Below, piece after piece: positions 55,111 through 63,021 of a DNA stretch of 64,000 bases (position 1 is the first letter of the stretch; each line of letters starts with the position of its first letter). The notes under the pieces were generated by a model. The model saw nothing but the letters and a program-made list of their open reading frames with translations, was not told where the DNA came from and ran no database searches. The position numbers and the translations under genes were made by a program. Source of the stretch: Sphingobacterium paludis (GTDB taxonomy: Bacteria > Bacteroidota > Bacteroidia > Sphingobacteriales > Sphingobacteriaceae); contig NZ_SNZV01000001.1 in the NCBI RefSeq assembly GCF_004364125.1, forward strand, positions 1-64,000. The letters are read 5' to 3'.

Positions 55111-56949
55111 ATGCCAACTTTTGGTATACCAATGAAGATTAATCTTATGCGTAGTTCTGTCGAGCGGAAGCTCTTTAAGCAATTTACCCTAAGATACGCG
55201 ATAGCGTTATCTATTATCGCTGTCCTGACTATAGTGAGCCAGTGGCGTATACAGCAACATTTGAGCCGTTCGTTGGATGACTCGCATGTTATCAATTTTA
55301 CCGCACGACTGCGGACACACAGCCAGTCGCTCAGCAAGATTGCGCTTATGCTACAGAATGGATATGCCTACGAAAGCAGCAAGAAAGAGTTTGTAAACAC
55401 ACTCCGTCAGTGGGTAAAAGTACAGCAGAGTCTGGAAGACGGCAATAAGTTTTTGGAGTTGCCTACTTATAATTTGGGCGAGATCAAAGAGCTTTTTGAA
55501 CTGGTGCGTCACCCCCGTGAAGAGATGATGCAGGCTGCAGAGCAAATCGTTACGATCACGGATACTGCGCAGGTACCACCTGCTATACTTTTGCGACCTT
55601 ATGTGGAAACCATACTAAACTATGAGCAATCCTATCTCTTGGGCATGGATCTTATTGTATTTGAATACGATCGTTTCGCCCGGGAGCGTATCAGTCGCCT
55701 CAAAGAGACGGACTATATTATGCTAGGTCTGTTGTTGCTTACGCTCACACTTGAAGTGCTCTTTATTTTCTATCCGCTGTCCGTACATATCAAGCGTGTC
55801 GTTACCGATCTCGTGCGGTCAGAAGAACATTCTTCCAACTTGTCGGGAAAACTGCAGGAAGCACACGCGCAGATGGAGCGTTCGTACAGTGAGATACGGG
55901 AGGTCAATTTCGCGCTCGATAAGGCCACTTATCTGGTCAAGATAGATACCGAAGGCAAAATTTTGTACGCCAATGACAAGTACTGTCACGTGACGAGGTA
56001 CACAATGTCGCAACTGCGTGAAAAACCGATATTTTATAACAACAAAGGAGGTGAGGAGAGTGTTATCTATGGTCACATACGTAATCACAAAAAGAGGCTG
56101 GAAGTATGGCAGGAAGAGATTTTCGACTATGCTTCGGATGGAAGCGGATTTTGGTTGGATGTCACACTGATCCCGGTTTTTGACCAGATGGGAAGCGTTT
56201 ACCAGTATTTGGTCATCGGCAATGATATCACTAAGCGTAAGAATGCTGAGCGCGAGAATATGTTGTTGATAAAGGAGAAGCTCAGGCGTGATACGCAAGA
56301 CCAGCACATACGCTCCTACGCGATTATCAATGGGCAGGAAAAAGAACGCAAGCGGGTGGCGACGGAGATTCACGACGGCATCGGGCAGATGCTGACAAGC
56401 TTACGCATGAAAATAGAGCAAGTCACAGACGGAGGGGGAGACGCAAGATTAGAGATGTCTATGATCAACAGTATGCTCAATCAGCTGATCACGGAGACCC
56501 GCCGCATCTGCTCCGATTTATTGCCCAGTGTACTGGAAGACTTTGGTTTGCTATCGGCTATTGAAGATCTGGTGAAAACCTGCAGAGATGCCGATCACGC
56601 TACATCATTTATACTGGATACGAATATCGGTCAGCAGCCCCTGTCCCGTGAGCTTGAAGTCACCGTCTATCGGATTTTACAGGAGAGCTTGAACAATGTG
56701 ATCAAACATGCGCAAGCTTTGACAGTAGAAATATATTTAGATACTTCGGCAGAATACTTAAATTTGATTGTTAAGGATAATGGTAGAGGTTTTCATTTTG
56801 AAGAACAGTTTATGCATGATCCTAGGATGGCCCGCAAGATGAATGGTCTGAAAGGGATGAAAGAGCGTGCCGAACTACTCGGGGGGACTTTTACGATTAG
56901 TTCTGAACAGGGCAAGGGAACAACTATTATTTTGGAGATACCATACTAA
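55111..56949 (+). CDS. Membrane sensor histidine kinase with PilJ/NarX-like sensor, PAS and HisKA_3 domains
   Basis: 612 residues. Membrane segments at ~27-45 and ~202-222 bracket a helical periplasmic sensor whose ARLRTHSQSLSKIALML segment (~65-81) resembles the NarX/PilJ type IV methyl-accepting 'P-box' region. A PAS domain (~262-385) with ILYANDKYCHVTRYT and a PAC end (YLVIGNDITKRK) follows, then a HisKA_3 dimerisation helix with His421 in ERKRVATEIHDGIGQ, and an HATPase domain (DNGRGF, GLKGMKERAELLGG). ATGs at 55132 and 55147 are other possible starts. It pairs with the regulator 2 nt downstream. The signal may be urea, another nitrogen compound or redox state; sequence alone does not tell. 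Confidence 0.9.
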   Translation: MPTFGIPMKINLMRSSVERKLFKQFTLRYAIALSIIAVLTIVSQWRIQQHLSRSLDDSHVINFTARLRTHSQSLSKIALMLQNGYAYESSKKEFVNTLRQWVKVQQSLEDGNKFLELPTYNLGEIKELFELVRHPREEMMQAAEQIVTITDTAQVPPAILLRPYVETILNYEQSYLLGMDLIVFEYDRFARERISRLKETDYIMLGLLLLTLTLEVLFIFYPLSVHIKRVVTDLVRSEEHSSNLSGKLQEAHAQMERSYSEIREVNFALDKATYLVKIDTEGKILYANDKYCHVTRYTMSQLREKPIFYNNKGGEESVIYGHIRNHKKRLEVWQEEIFDYASDGSGFWLDVTLIPVFDQMGSVYQYLVIGNDITKRKNAERENMLLIKEKLRRDTQDQHIRSYAIINGQEKERKRVATEIHDGIGQMLTSLRMKIEQVTDGGGDARLEMSMINSMLNQLITETRRICSDLLPSVLEDFGLLSAIEDLVKTCRDADHATSFILDTNIGQQPLSRELEVTVYRILQESLNNVIKHAQALTVEIYLDTSAEYLNLIVKDNGRGFHFEEQFMHDPRMARKMNGLKGMKERAELLGGTFTISSEQGKGTTIILEIPY

Positions 56950-56951
56950 CT

Positions 56952-57599
56952 ATGAATGTACCTATTAAAGTCTTTTTGGTAGATGACCACGAGATTTTCA
57001 GAAATGGACTGAAGCAACTGATCAATAGTGAAGACGACATGGAAGTCATCGGAGAGGCCGGCGATGGGGAATCCGCGTTGCAAGATCTTGCGACCATCGT
57101 TCCGGACGTGATCATTATGGATATTCGGATGTCGGGTATCAACGGTCTAGAAGCAGGGCAGGCAATTCTAAAGATGCGCCACGAAAGTAAAATTATCTTC
57201 TTTAGTCTTTATGACAGTCCCGACTATGTAGCCAAGGCATTGGATATGCAGGCAAGCGGGTTTATCTTAAAAGATACGAGCAATAAGATTTTTCTCAATG
57301 CGATACGCACCGTATATGCCGGCCGGTTTTATTTTATTGGTGAAGTCACCGATATTTTGGTGAAGAAATATTTAGAATCGCAGCGTGGGACTTTAGGTAG
57401 ACATCCGGCTCCCGAGGCGGTGTCCCTATCACGGAGGGAGCAGGAAATTTTGCAGATGATCAGTGACGACCTCACCACCAAGGAGGTCGCCGAATTATTA
57501 AACGTTAGCGTGCGTACGGTCGAAGCCCATCGGCAGAATATCCTTCGTAAATTCCACACAAACAATATGGATGAGGTGTTGCAGACGTTAAAGAATTAG
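56952..57599 (+). CDS. NarL/LuxR-type response regulator
   Basis: 215 residues. Receiver domain 1-~120 with the acidic pair Asp11/Asp12, phosphoacceptor Asp57 (IIMDIRMSG), a Ser in SLYDSP and Lys in FILKDTS. A C-terminal LuxR helix-turn-helix (~150-212) carries LSRREQEILQMI and VAELLNVSVRTVEAHRQNILRKF. It starts 2 nt after the kinase stop, so both are made together. It is the only DNA-binding regulator in the urea block and the natural candidate to act at the porin-urt promoter. Confidence 0.94.
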   Translation: MNVPIKVFLVDDHEIFRNGLKQLINSEDDMEVIGEAGDGESALQDLATIVPDVIIMDIRMSGINGLEAGQAILKMRHESKIIFFSLYDSPDYVAKALDMQASGFILKDTSNKIFLNAIRTVYAGRFYFIGEVTDILVKKYLESQRGTLGRHPAPEAVSLSRREQEILQMISDDLTTKEVAELLNVSVRTVEAHRQNILRKFHTNNMDEVLQTLKN

Positions 57600-57621
57600 A
57601 CGTCAGCTCCTCTGTTTTTAA

Positions 57622-57639
57622 TCGATTTCAAAAAATCGA
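57622..57639 (+). terminator. Possible terminator after the response regulator
   Basis: TCGATTT (57622-57628) pairs with AAATCGA (57633-57639) around a 4-nt loop; the following T run is short (TTTT after CTAAA). Confidence 0.4.
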
Positions 57640-57710
57640 CTAAATTTTCACAGCTATCGCCCGATGAATGATCTGGTTTTTTCTGTCGCTGTCATCTCCG
57701 TAAAACTTCA

Positions 57711-57767
57711 GGTTCGAGCATCTGACTGTTAATCAGCGAGTCGCTTGTTGGAGCCCAGCTTCAGGAA
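57711..57767 (+). pseudogene. tRNA-Asn 3' remnant (probable attachment-site copy)
   Basis: 57 bases align without gaps to 44767-44823 of the intact tRNA-Asn, with 6 mismatches. The anticodon arm CTGACTGTTAATCAG is unchanged. The T arm is broken (GCTTG facing CCAGC; TTGGAGC loop) and the 5' acceptor strand and most of the D arm are missing, so it cannot fold as a tRNA. Its terminator copy follows at 57774. It marks the right edge of the proposed island. Confidence 0.88.
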
Positions 57768-57773
57768 CCCCTC

Positions 57774-57808
57774 AAAAAAGCTGTTTTTCGATAGAAAAGC
57801 AGCTTTTT
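57774..57808 (+). terminator. Duplicated tRNA-Asn terminator
   Basis: AAAAAAGCTGTTTTTCGATA then GAAAAGCAGCTTTTT, nearly identical to 44830-44866 apart from short A-run and loop differences. It shows that the duplicated segment extends past the tRNA 3' end. Confidence 0.8.
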
Positions 57809-57918
57809 GGTTTGTATAAGAAAAATGAAAACCGGTGCTCGATTGTTTGTACATAGTCGGATCGGTTTATAAAAAAAGGGCGTTTTTTCAAAAGCCGCCC
57901 AATCATCCATAAGACAAT

Positions 57919-57950
57919 AAAAAATGCGAAGAACCATCTTCGCATTTTTT
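57919..57950. terminator. Terminator of the GH125 gene
   Basis: AAAAAATGCGAAGA (57919-57932) and TCTTCGCATTTTTT (57937-57950) form a perfect 14-bp stem with an ACCA loop. On the minus strand it lies just after the GH125 stop. Confidence 0.88.
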
Positions 57951-57973
57951 ATCTATCGTGGTTTTACCGCAAT

Positions 57974-59395
57974 TTATACGGCCAAAAGCTGAGGCTTTTC
58001 TTTGTATGTCTTCCAAAGCAATTCGCCGAACAACGTGTTGGTCCAAGCAAACCAGTGACGTGTATATTTTTTCGGATCGTCTTTATGGAAGGACTCATGC
58101 ATAAAACCGGTGTCGCCATGCGTTTTTCGAAGGGTCTCAATACAGTTTCTGATTTCTTGATCATCCGTAGACGTAAACGCACGCATGATAATCGCCATAG
58201 GCCAGATCATGTCGCGGCCAATATGCGGTCCGCCGATGCCTTCAGCCGCTGTTCCTTTAAAGAAGAACGGATTTTTTTCGGACAACACAAAGTTACGTGT
58301 GCGTTGGTAGACTTCATCGTTGACGTCGACTGCTCCTAGGTATGGCAGCGCTAATAGTGACGGTACGTTTGCATCGTCCATCATCAGGTAGCTACCATAA
58401 CCATCCACTTCAAAAGCGTATATACGTCCGTGCTCCGGATGATCAACTATTCCGTAGCGGTTGACTGCCGTTTCTACTTCCTGTGCTAATGCCTCCATCT
58501 TTCCAGCTAGCTCCGTGTTATTTTTTACTTTGCGCAAGATTTCTGCCGATTGGCGCAAGCTTGTCACCGCAAAAAGATTGGAAGGGATCAGGAACATAAA
58601 TATCGAGCTATCGTCAGATGGTCTGAACGCTGAGCAGATTAACCCTACTGGATTAACAGGGTATCCCAGCCCATCAACCTGCAAGGTGTCCGACCCCCGC
58701 GACGTGGTACGACCAAAGACGTAAGGGCCAGTGCTCTCTTTGCGCTGTTGCTCGACAAACGTTTTGTAAGTATTTTCTTGCGCCTTCACCCATTCTGCGT
58801 CAAAAGGCGTAGCATCATTTGTTTCTTTCCAATAGTGGTATGCAAGCCGTATAGGGTAGCATAGGGAATCGATCTCCCATTTGCGCTCATGTATGCCCGG
58901 CTTCATATCCGTGTGGTCACTAAACCATTCTCCCTTTTTCGTCGGATCGTTATAAAAAGCATTCGCATAAGGATCGATATTGATACATTGTGCCTGTTTG
59001 TTGATCAATCCCAAAATAAGGTCTTGCAGTTTACGGTCTTTCTTCATGAATTGAAGATAAGGCCAAACCTGAGCGCTGCTATCGCGTAGCCACATCGCGT
59101 CAATATCACCCGTGATGACGTACGTCAATTTTTTGCTTGCTGTCGATTCGTCGTACACCGTGGTATCTAACGTATTGGGAAAGCAGTTATTAAACAGCCA
59201 TCCGAGTTCAGGATTTTTCACTTTCTTTTGGAATTCCGTGATCGTGGCTTCTACAATTTTGCTCGAGAAGTGTCTCTTCTCGGCAGCTACGCGCACGGTT
59301 GGAAAAGTATTATAGGGAGCTGCAAACGAAAATTTGCTAGCCATCACACCGGCCCCTAAGGCTCCTGCTGTTTTCAGAAAGGTTCTACGTTTCAT
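57974..59395 (-). CDS. GH125 exo-alpha-1,6-mannosidase, Tat-exported
   Basis: 473 residues of glycoside hydrolase family 125 (metal-independent inverting alpha-mannosidase). It begins with a twin-arginine signal (MKRRTFLKTAGALGAG), so it is exported folded. Family motifs include GDIDAMWLRDSSAQVWPY at ~95-112, NAFYND, HERKWEIDSLCYP, VDGYGSYLMMDDANVPSLLALPY and GGPHIGRDMIWPM, with acidic catalytic residues among them. It removes alpha-1,6-linked mannose from glycans or mannans. The longer frame starting at 59434 adds 13 residues before the Tat signal; the ATG at 59395 is preferred. No other glycan-degradation genes are adjacent, which is unusual for a Bacteroidota enzyme of this type. Confidence 0.92.
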   Translation of the reverse strand: MKRRTFLKTAGALGAGVMASKFSFAAPYNTFPTVRVAAEKRHFSSKIVEATITEFQKKVKNPELGWLFNNCFPNTLDTTVYDESTASKKLTYVITGDIDAMWLRDSSAQVWPYLQFMKKDRKLQDLILGLINKQAQCINIDPYANAFYNDPTKKGEWFSDHTDMKPGIHERKWEIDSLCYPIRLAYHYWKETNDATPFDAEWVKAQENTYKTFVEQQRKESTGPYVFGRTTSRGSDTLQVDGLGYPVNPVGLICSAFRPSDDSSIFMFLIPSNLFAVTSLRQSAEILRKVKNNTELAGKMEALAQEVETAVNRYGIVDHPEHGRIYAFEVDGYGSYLMMDDANVPSLLALPYLGAVDVNDEVYQRTRNFVLSEKNPFFFKGTAAEGIGGPHIGRDMIWPMAIIMRAFTSTDDQEIRNCIETLRKTHGDTGFMHESFHKDDPKKYTRHWFAWTNTLFGELLWKTYKEKPQLLAV

Positions 59396-59527
59396 GTTAT
59401 AGCGATTCTTTGTTTTTTGGTTATTCTTGCCCAAGATAGCAAATTAAATGGAAAGACGATATAAACTAAACGTTTTAGCAAGCTTGTGCTCCGTTTCAGG
59501 TGGCCGGCATTAATCGCAAAATATCGC

Positions 59528-59535
59528 TACTTTTG
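59528..59535 (+). promoter_or_regulatory. Bacteroidota -7 promoter element
   Basis: TACTTTTG matches TAnnTTTG, 63 nt before the ATG at 59598. No good -33 TTTG at the usual distance. Confidence 0.4.
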
Positions 59536-59597
59536 CCTGCGGTTAATTTTAGGAATAATAATTGTTATATACAATCCGCAATTTACGTACGACTTAT

Positions 59598-61226
59598 ATG
59601 AATCAAATTTACGTTTTACTCCTTTCAATCGGGCTAGGTCTTTTTGCTTTCCAACCGTTGAAAGGACAGGTCAAGAACCAGACCTATTCGTATCAACACT
59701 ATCAAAAATATAACGAATTACTTTACTCGCCCAATACTCGGTTGCATACGGCATCCAAGCCATTACTTTTTAAAGATGAACTGCTACTTAAATTTGATTC
59801 CTTGCAGTCGCTTTATCCTGTACAATCGGACAACCCTTTCTTACGTAAAATTTTCAACGAACATCTGGTTGACCTAGATAATGGCGATAGCCAGTTTTTT
59901 ATGGACGTTTTGCCAGATTTTGTCATTGGGAAAGATTTAATTGCTGAGGATAGGCGTACGACATCCTTAAGCACGCTGGGACTGCAATTAGGCTGGCATC
60001 ATAAGGACAAACTGACATTGTTTGCTAATATTTTTGCCAATCGTGCAGTATTTCCGAACTATTTATCGGAATACACGGAAGTCAACCAAGTTGTTCCGGG
60101 GCAAGGCACGGTACAACACCGAGTGGGCAATCGTAAAGAATGGCTTTACGGAACCGTTAATCTGACCTATGCTTTTAACGATTATTTCGAAGCGACAGTG
60201 GCGTACGATAAAAACCATATCGGTGACGGGTATCGTTCGTTGCTTTTATCGGATTTTTCGTCCAACTATGCACAGGTGAGGTTTACTGGTAAGATCGGGA
60301 ACGTGCAATATACGTCCATATGGGCTTACATGAACGATCCCCGCAACCCACGACTAGATTCGCTGAATGTTGGGAGCGACTTTGGCGATGGAAAAAAGTG
60401 GGGTGCATTTCAATACTTAGATTATAATGCGACGAACCGCCTTTCGGTCGGATTTTTCCAAGCCGTGGTGTGGGCAAATAGAAATCAAGCAGGCTATCGC
60501 GGTTTCGATTTTAACTACATTAACCCTATTATGTTTATCCGACCTATCGAATCCAATAATAGCTCGTCTCCGGATAAAATGTTTTTGGGCTTGAATGCCA
60601 AGTATAAAGTCTTTAATACGCTCACTGCGTATGGCCAGTTTTTACTAGGCGAATTTACGGCAAGGGAATTTTTCGGGGGTAGAGGGTATGCGCACAATAA
60701 ATGGGGCACCCAGATCGGTATTCGTGGTTTTGATGCCTTCAAAGTAAAAAATTTGAATTACCTCTTGGAGTATAATGTGGTTAGACCCTATACCTACCAA
60801 CACTTTACGTCTATATCAAACTACAGCAACCACGGCGAACCACTGGCGCATCCGCGAGGTGCGAACTTCAAGGAAATAGTGGGTATCGCAAATTATTCTT
60901 GGAATCGGTTCGATTTTTCGTTGCAAGGCGTTTATAGTCGTTTCGGCACTGACCCGGAAAGCGGGATAAATATGGGTGGGGATATTTTTCAGTCTTACAA
61001 TAATTTACCGAACTTATATGGGAATGCTATCGGGCAAGGTGTGCGCAATAATCTTTATTTCGTCGATGCCAAGGCCGCATACGTACTGAATCCAAAATAC
61101 AATCTTCGTTTTGAATTGGGCTATACGCAGCGGTACAATTATGTCAAAGATGCCGATACGCAGAAATCTGGGGTGATCAGCGTGGGGCTCCGTTCATCTT
61201 TCCGCAATTTTTATGGCGATATATAG
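59598..61226 (+). CDS. RemB/Wzi-like outer-membrane barrel protein
   Basis: 542 residues. Signal peptide MNQIYVLLLSIGLGLFAF...KGQ, a ~90-residue helical/linker N-terminus, then a large barrel with alternating aromatic strands and the recognisable DKNHIGDGYRSLLLSDFSSNY segment and GFDFNYINPIMFIRPIES, both typical of the capsule-assembly Wzi family and of the gliding motility protein RemB. RemB is an accessory surface protein of Flavobacterium gliding; Wzi binds capsule. No other gliding or capsule genes are near, so a general surface-polysaccharide role is as likely. The ATG at 59598 is preferred to the TTG 36 nt upstream. Confidence 0.82.
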   Translation: MNQIYVLLLSIGLGLFAFQPLKGQVKNQTYSYQHYQKYNELLYSPNTRLHTASKPLLFKDELLLKFDSLQSLYPVQSDNPFLRKIFNEHLVDLDNGDSQFFMDVLPDFVIGKDLIAEDRRTTSLSTLGLQLGWHHKDKLTLFANIFANRAVFPNYLSEYTEVNQVVPGQGTVQHRVGNRKEWLYGTVNLTYAFNDYFEATVAYDKNHIGDGYRSLLLSDFSSNYAQVRFTGKIGNVQYTSIWAYMNDPRNPRLDSLNVGSDFGDGKKWGAFQYLDYNATNRLSVGFFQAVVWANRNQAGYRGFDFNYINPIMFIRPIESNNSSSPDKMFLGLNAKYKVFNTLTAYGQFLLGEFTAREFFGGRGYAHNKWGTQIGIRGFDAFKVKNLNYLLEYNVVRPYTYQHFTSISNYSNHGEPLAHPRGANFKEIVGIANYSWNRFDFSLQGVYSRFGTDPESGINMGGDIFQSYNNLPNLYGNAIGQGVRNNLYFVDAKAAYVLNPKYNLRFELGYTQRYNYVKDADTQKSGVISVGLRSSFRNFYGDI

Positions 61227-61311
61227 CGGATATTGCTAACTTTAAGCATTTAATCCATCTGATCGCTTAAAAAGCCTCGGTACTTATTATTAGCGTATAG
61301 AATTCACGAAA

Positions 61312-61728
61312 ATGAAAAGAATCATAATCATAAATGGGCCAAACTTGAATTTGCTTGGCGTGCGGGAAACGAGTATTTATGGTAACCAAGACTTTCTTTC
61401 CTATTTCGAGGAGCTCAAAGTGCGCTTCGCCGAGGTTGAACTTTTCTATTACCAAAGTAACCATGAAGGCGACATCATCGATAAACTCCATGAAGTAGGC
61501 TTTTCGTATGAAGGTGTGGTTTTAAATGCGGGCGCGTTTACCCATACTTCCGTTGCGATAGGCGACGCCATTGCTGGGATAAAAACGCCAGTTATCGAAG
61601 TACATATCTCCAACGTACATCAACGAGAAGCTTTCAGACACCATTCTTATTTAGCTAAAAATTGTCTAGGCATTATCTGCGGCTTTGGTTTAAATAGCTA
61701 CAAGCTAGCCGTGCAAAGTTTTCTGTAG
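61312..61728 (+). CDS. aroQ: 3-dehydroquinate dehydratase, type II
   Basis: 138 residues. NGPNLNLLGVRE at 8-19, the catalytic Tyr in SIYGNQ (~25), YYQSNHEGDIIDKLHE (~46-61), LNAGAFTHTSVAI (~71-83) and EVHISNVHQREAFRHHSY (~94-111) are the type II signatures. It removes water from 3-dehydroquinate in the shikimate pathway as a dodecamer in the cytosol. It stands alone, 85 nt after the RemB-like gene. Confidence 0.96.
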   Translation: MKRIIIINGPNLNLLGVRETSIYGNQDFLSYFEELKVRFAEVELFYYQSNHEGDIIDKLHEVGFSYEGVVLNAGAFTHTSVAIGDAIAGIKTPVIEVHISNVHQREAFRHHSYLAKNCLGIICGFGLNSYKLAVQSFL

Positions 61729-61766
61729 CAAAAGCGATCGTGCGGACGCTAGACCTGCCACCTATA

Positions 61767-62972
61767 TCAAAATGCCGTGTGATCCGAGGATTTGCCTGAG
61801 AAAAAGTGGATAAACAGTGACAGCAGCGCTGCTGCTCCCATCACGATTACCATCGGGTAGATTGTGCCATTGTGAAAAAAGCTTACTAAACCCGACGTTA
61901 ACGCTCCTATGGCCATTTGCACACAGCCTAACAATGCTGAGGCACTACCTGCAAGAGCTTTGAATGGTGATAAGGCCATTGCTGACGTATTAGGAAAGAT
62001 AAACCCATGGCCCAACAGATAGCAAAAAATCAACCCTAGTAAAATCGGGAAATTCAAGGTATCGGTCAGTAGTCCTATAAACATCAGTAGCGCGATCAAG
62101 GATTGCCAAATATTCGCAATTTTACTGATTTGGGGGCTGCTCCATTTTTTTAAGAGCGCGCGGTTTACCTGGGTGGCAAAAATCATGGCTGAGGCAACGA
62201 AGGCAAAAGCCAAGCCATATTCCGTTTGTGATAAGCCATAATGCTGCTGCATCACAAACGACGAACCCGCCAAATAGGCGTACAAACCTGATGATGCGAT
62301 AGATCCGACCAAGCAGTAAACCAAAAATGTTTTGTTTGTTAAGACTTCCCAAAATTTCCCCACGATTGCCTTTGGACGCAGCGAGAAATCTGCCGAGCCC
62401 CGATAGGACTCCGGAAGATAGAAGTATGTTGCCAGGAAGATGATGGCGCCAATCACGAGCAGCGATACAAAGATGTAATGCCAATCCAAGTGGTTTAGCA
62501 ACAAGGCACCTGCGCTTGGAGCCAAAATAGGCGATATGGCAATGACCAGCATGAGTAGACTAAACACGCGCGCAGCTTCGCGCGGCTCGTAGTAATCCTG
62601 GATCATAGCGCGCGAGGCAACCATACCCGCACAGCTCCCTAGTGCCTGTAAAAATCGTAAGGCAATCAGGTGTTCGATATCACGCGTCATAATACAGAGT
62701 AATGTCGCGACGATATAAATGAGTAAGCCTACCAGCAGGGGTTTCTTCCTGCCATATTTGTCTAGAAGTGGTCCGTAAATCAGCTGCCCAAAAGCAATCC
62801 CGATAAAAAAGCTCGTTAGCGAAAGCTGTACTTGGTCGACCGAAATGTCAAAGTCATTCGCTATCGTTTGGAAAGCGGGAAGATACATATCTATGGAGAA
62901 CGGGCCCACCGCAGATAGTAAACCTAAAATGAGTAAGATGACCGTTCGGTTGGAGGTTTGTTGACGTGGCAT
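61767..62972 (-). CDS. Bcr/CflA-family multidrug MFS transporter
   Basis: 401 residues, 12 membrane helices, major facilitator superfamily DHA1. The Bcr/CflA opening GPFSIDMYLPAFQTIANDF, the motif A loop YGPLLDKYGRKKPLLVG (~66-82) and motif C-like GSCAGMVASRAMIQDYY are present. It probably exports drugs or small metabolites using the proton gradient. Its start lies just after a terminator-like hairpin that closes the lgt transcript. Confidence 0.93.
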   Translation of the reverse strand: MPRQQTSNRTVILLILGLLSAVGPFSIDMYLPAFQTIANDFDISVDQVQLSLTSFFIGIAFGQLIYGPLLDKYGRKKPLLVGLLIYIVATLLCIMTRDIEHLIALRFLQALGSCAGMVASRAMIQDYYEPREAARVFSLLMLVIAISPILAPSAGALLLNHLDWHYIFVSLLVIGAIIFLATYFYLPESYRGSADFSLRPKAIVGKFWEVLTNKTFLVYCLVGSIASSGLYAYLAGSSFVMQQHYGLSQTEYGLAFAFVASAMIFATQVNRALLKKWSSPQISKIANIWQSLIALLMFIGLLTDTLNFPILLGLIFCYLLGHGFIFPNTSAMALSPFKALAGSASALLGCVQMAIGALTSGLVSFFHNGTIYPMVIVMGAAALLSLFIHFFSGKSSDHTAF

Positions 62973-62981
62973 ACATTAAAA

Positions 62982-63007
62982 AAAAGAGCCCATCTTTCTA
63001 GATGGGC
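62982..63007 (-). terminator. Terminator-like hairpin between lgt and the Bcr/CflA gene
   Basis: GCCCATCT (62988-62995) and AGATGGGC (63000-63007) form a perfect 8-bp stem with a TTCT loop. On the minus strand it is followed by a T run ending about 7 nt before the ATG at 62972, so it could stop lgt transcripts or act as an attenuator for the pump gene. Confidence 0.75.
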
Positions 63008-63021
63008 CATATGAAAAGCTT

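Larger units (their letters stand above)
44767..57767. mobile_element. Candidate tRNA-Asn-integrated genomic island carrying urea uptake and urease genes
   Basis: The left limit is the 3' part of intact tRNA-Asn (44767-44823); the right limit is a diverged copy of the same 57 bases (57711-57767; 51 matches by hand count), and similarity continues through the terminator on both sides. Between them lie only functionally coherent genes: porin, urtABCDE, ureAB, ureC, sensor kinase, response regulator. To the eye these genes are richer in G and C than flanking genes. This is the footprint left when an element integrates into a tRNA 3' end and rebuilds the tRNA on one side. No integrase, relaxase or transposase remains. 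An alternative is decay of a tandemly duplicated tRNA-Asn with genes inserted between. Confidence 0.5.

Noticed and set aside
57711..57767. A second functional tRNA-Asn
   Set aside because: The 5' acceptor strand and D arm are missing and the T stem is mispaired, so no cloverleaf forms despite the intact anticodon arm.
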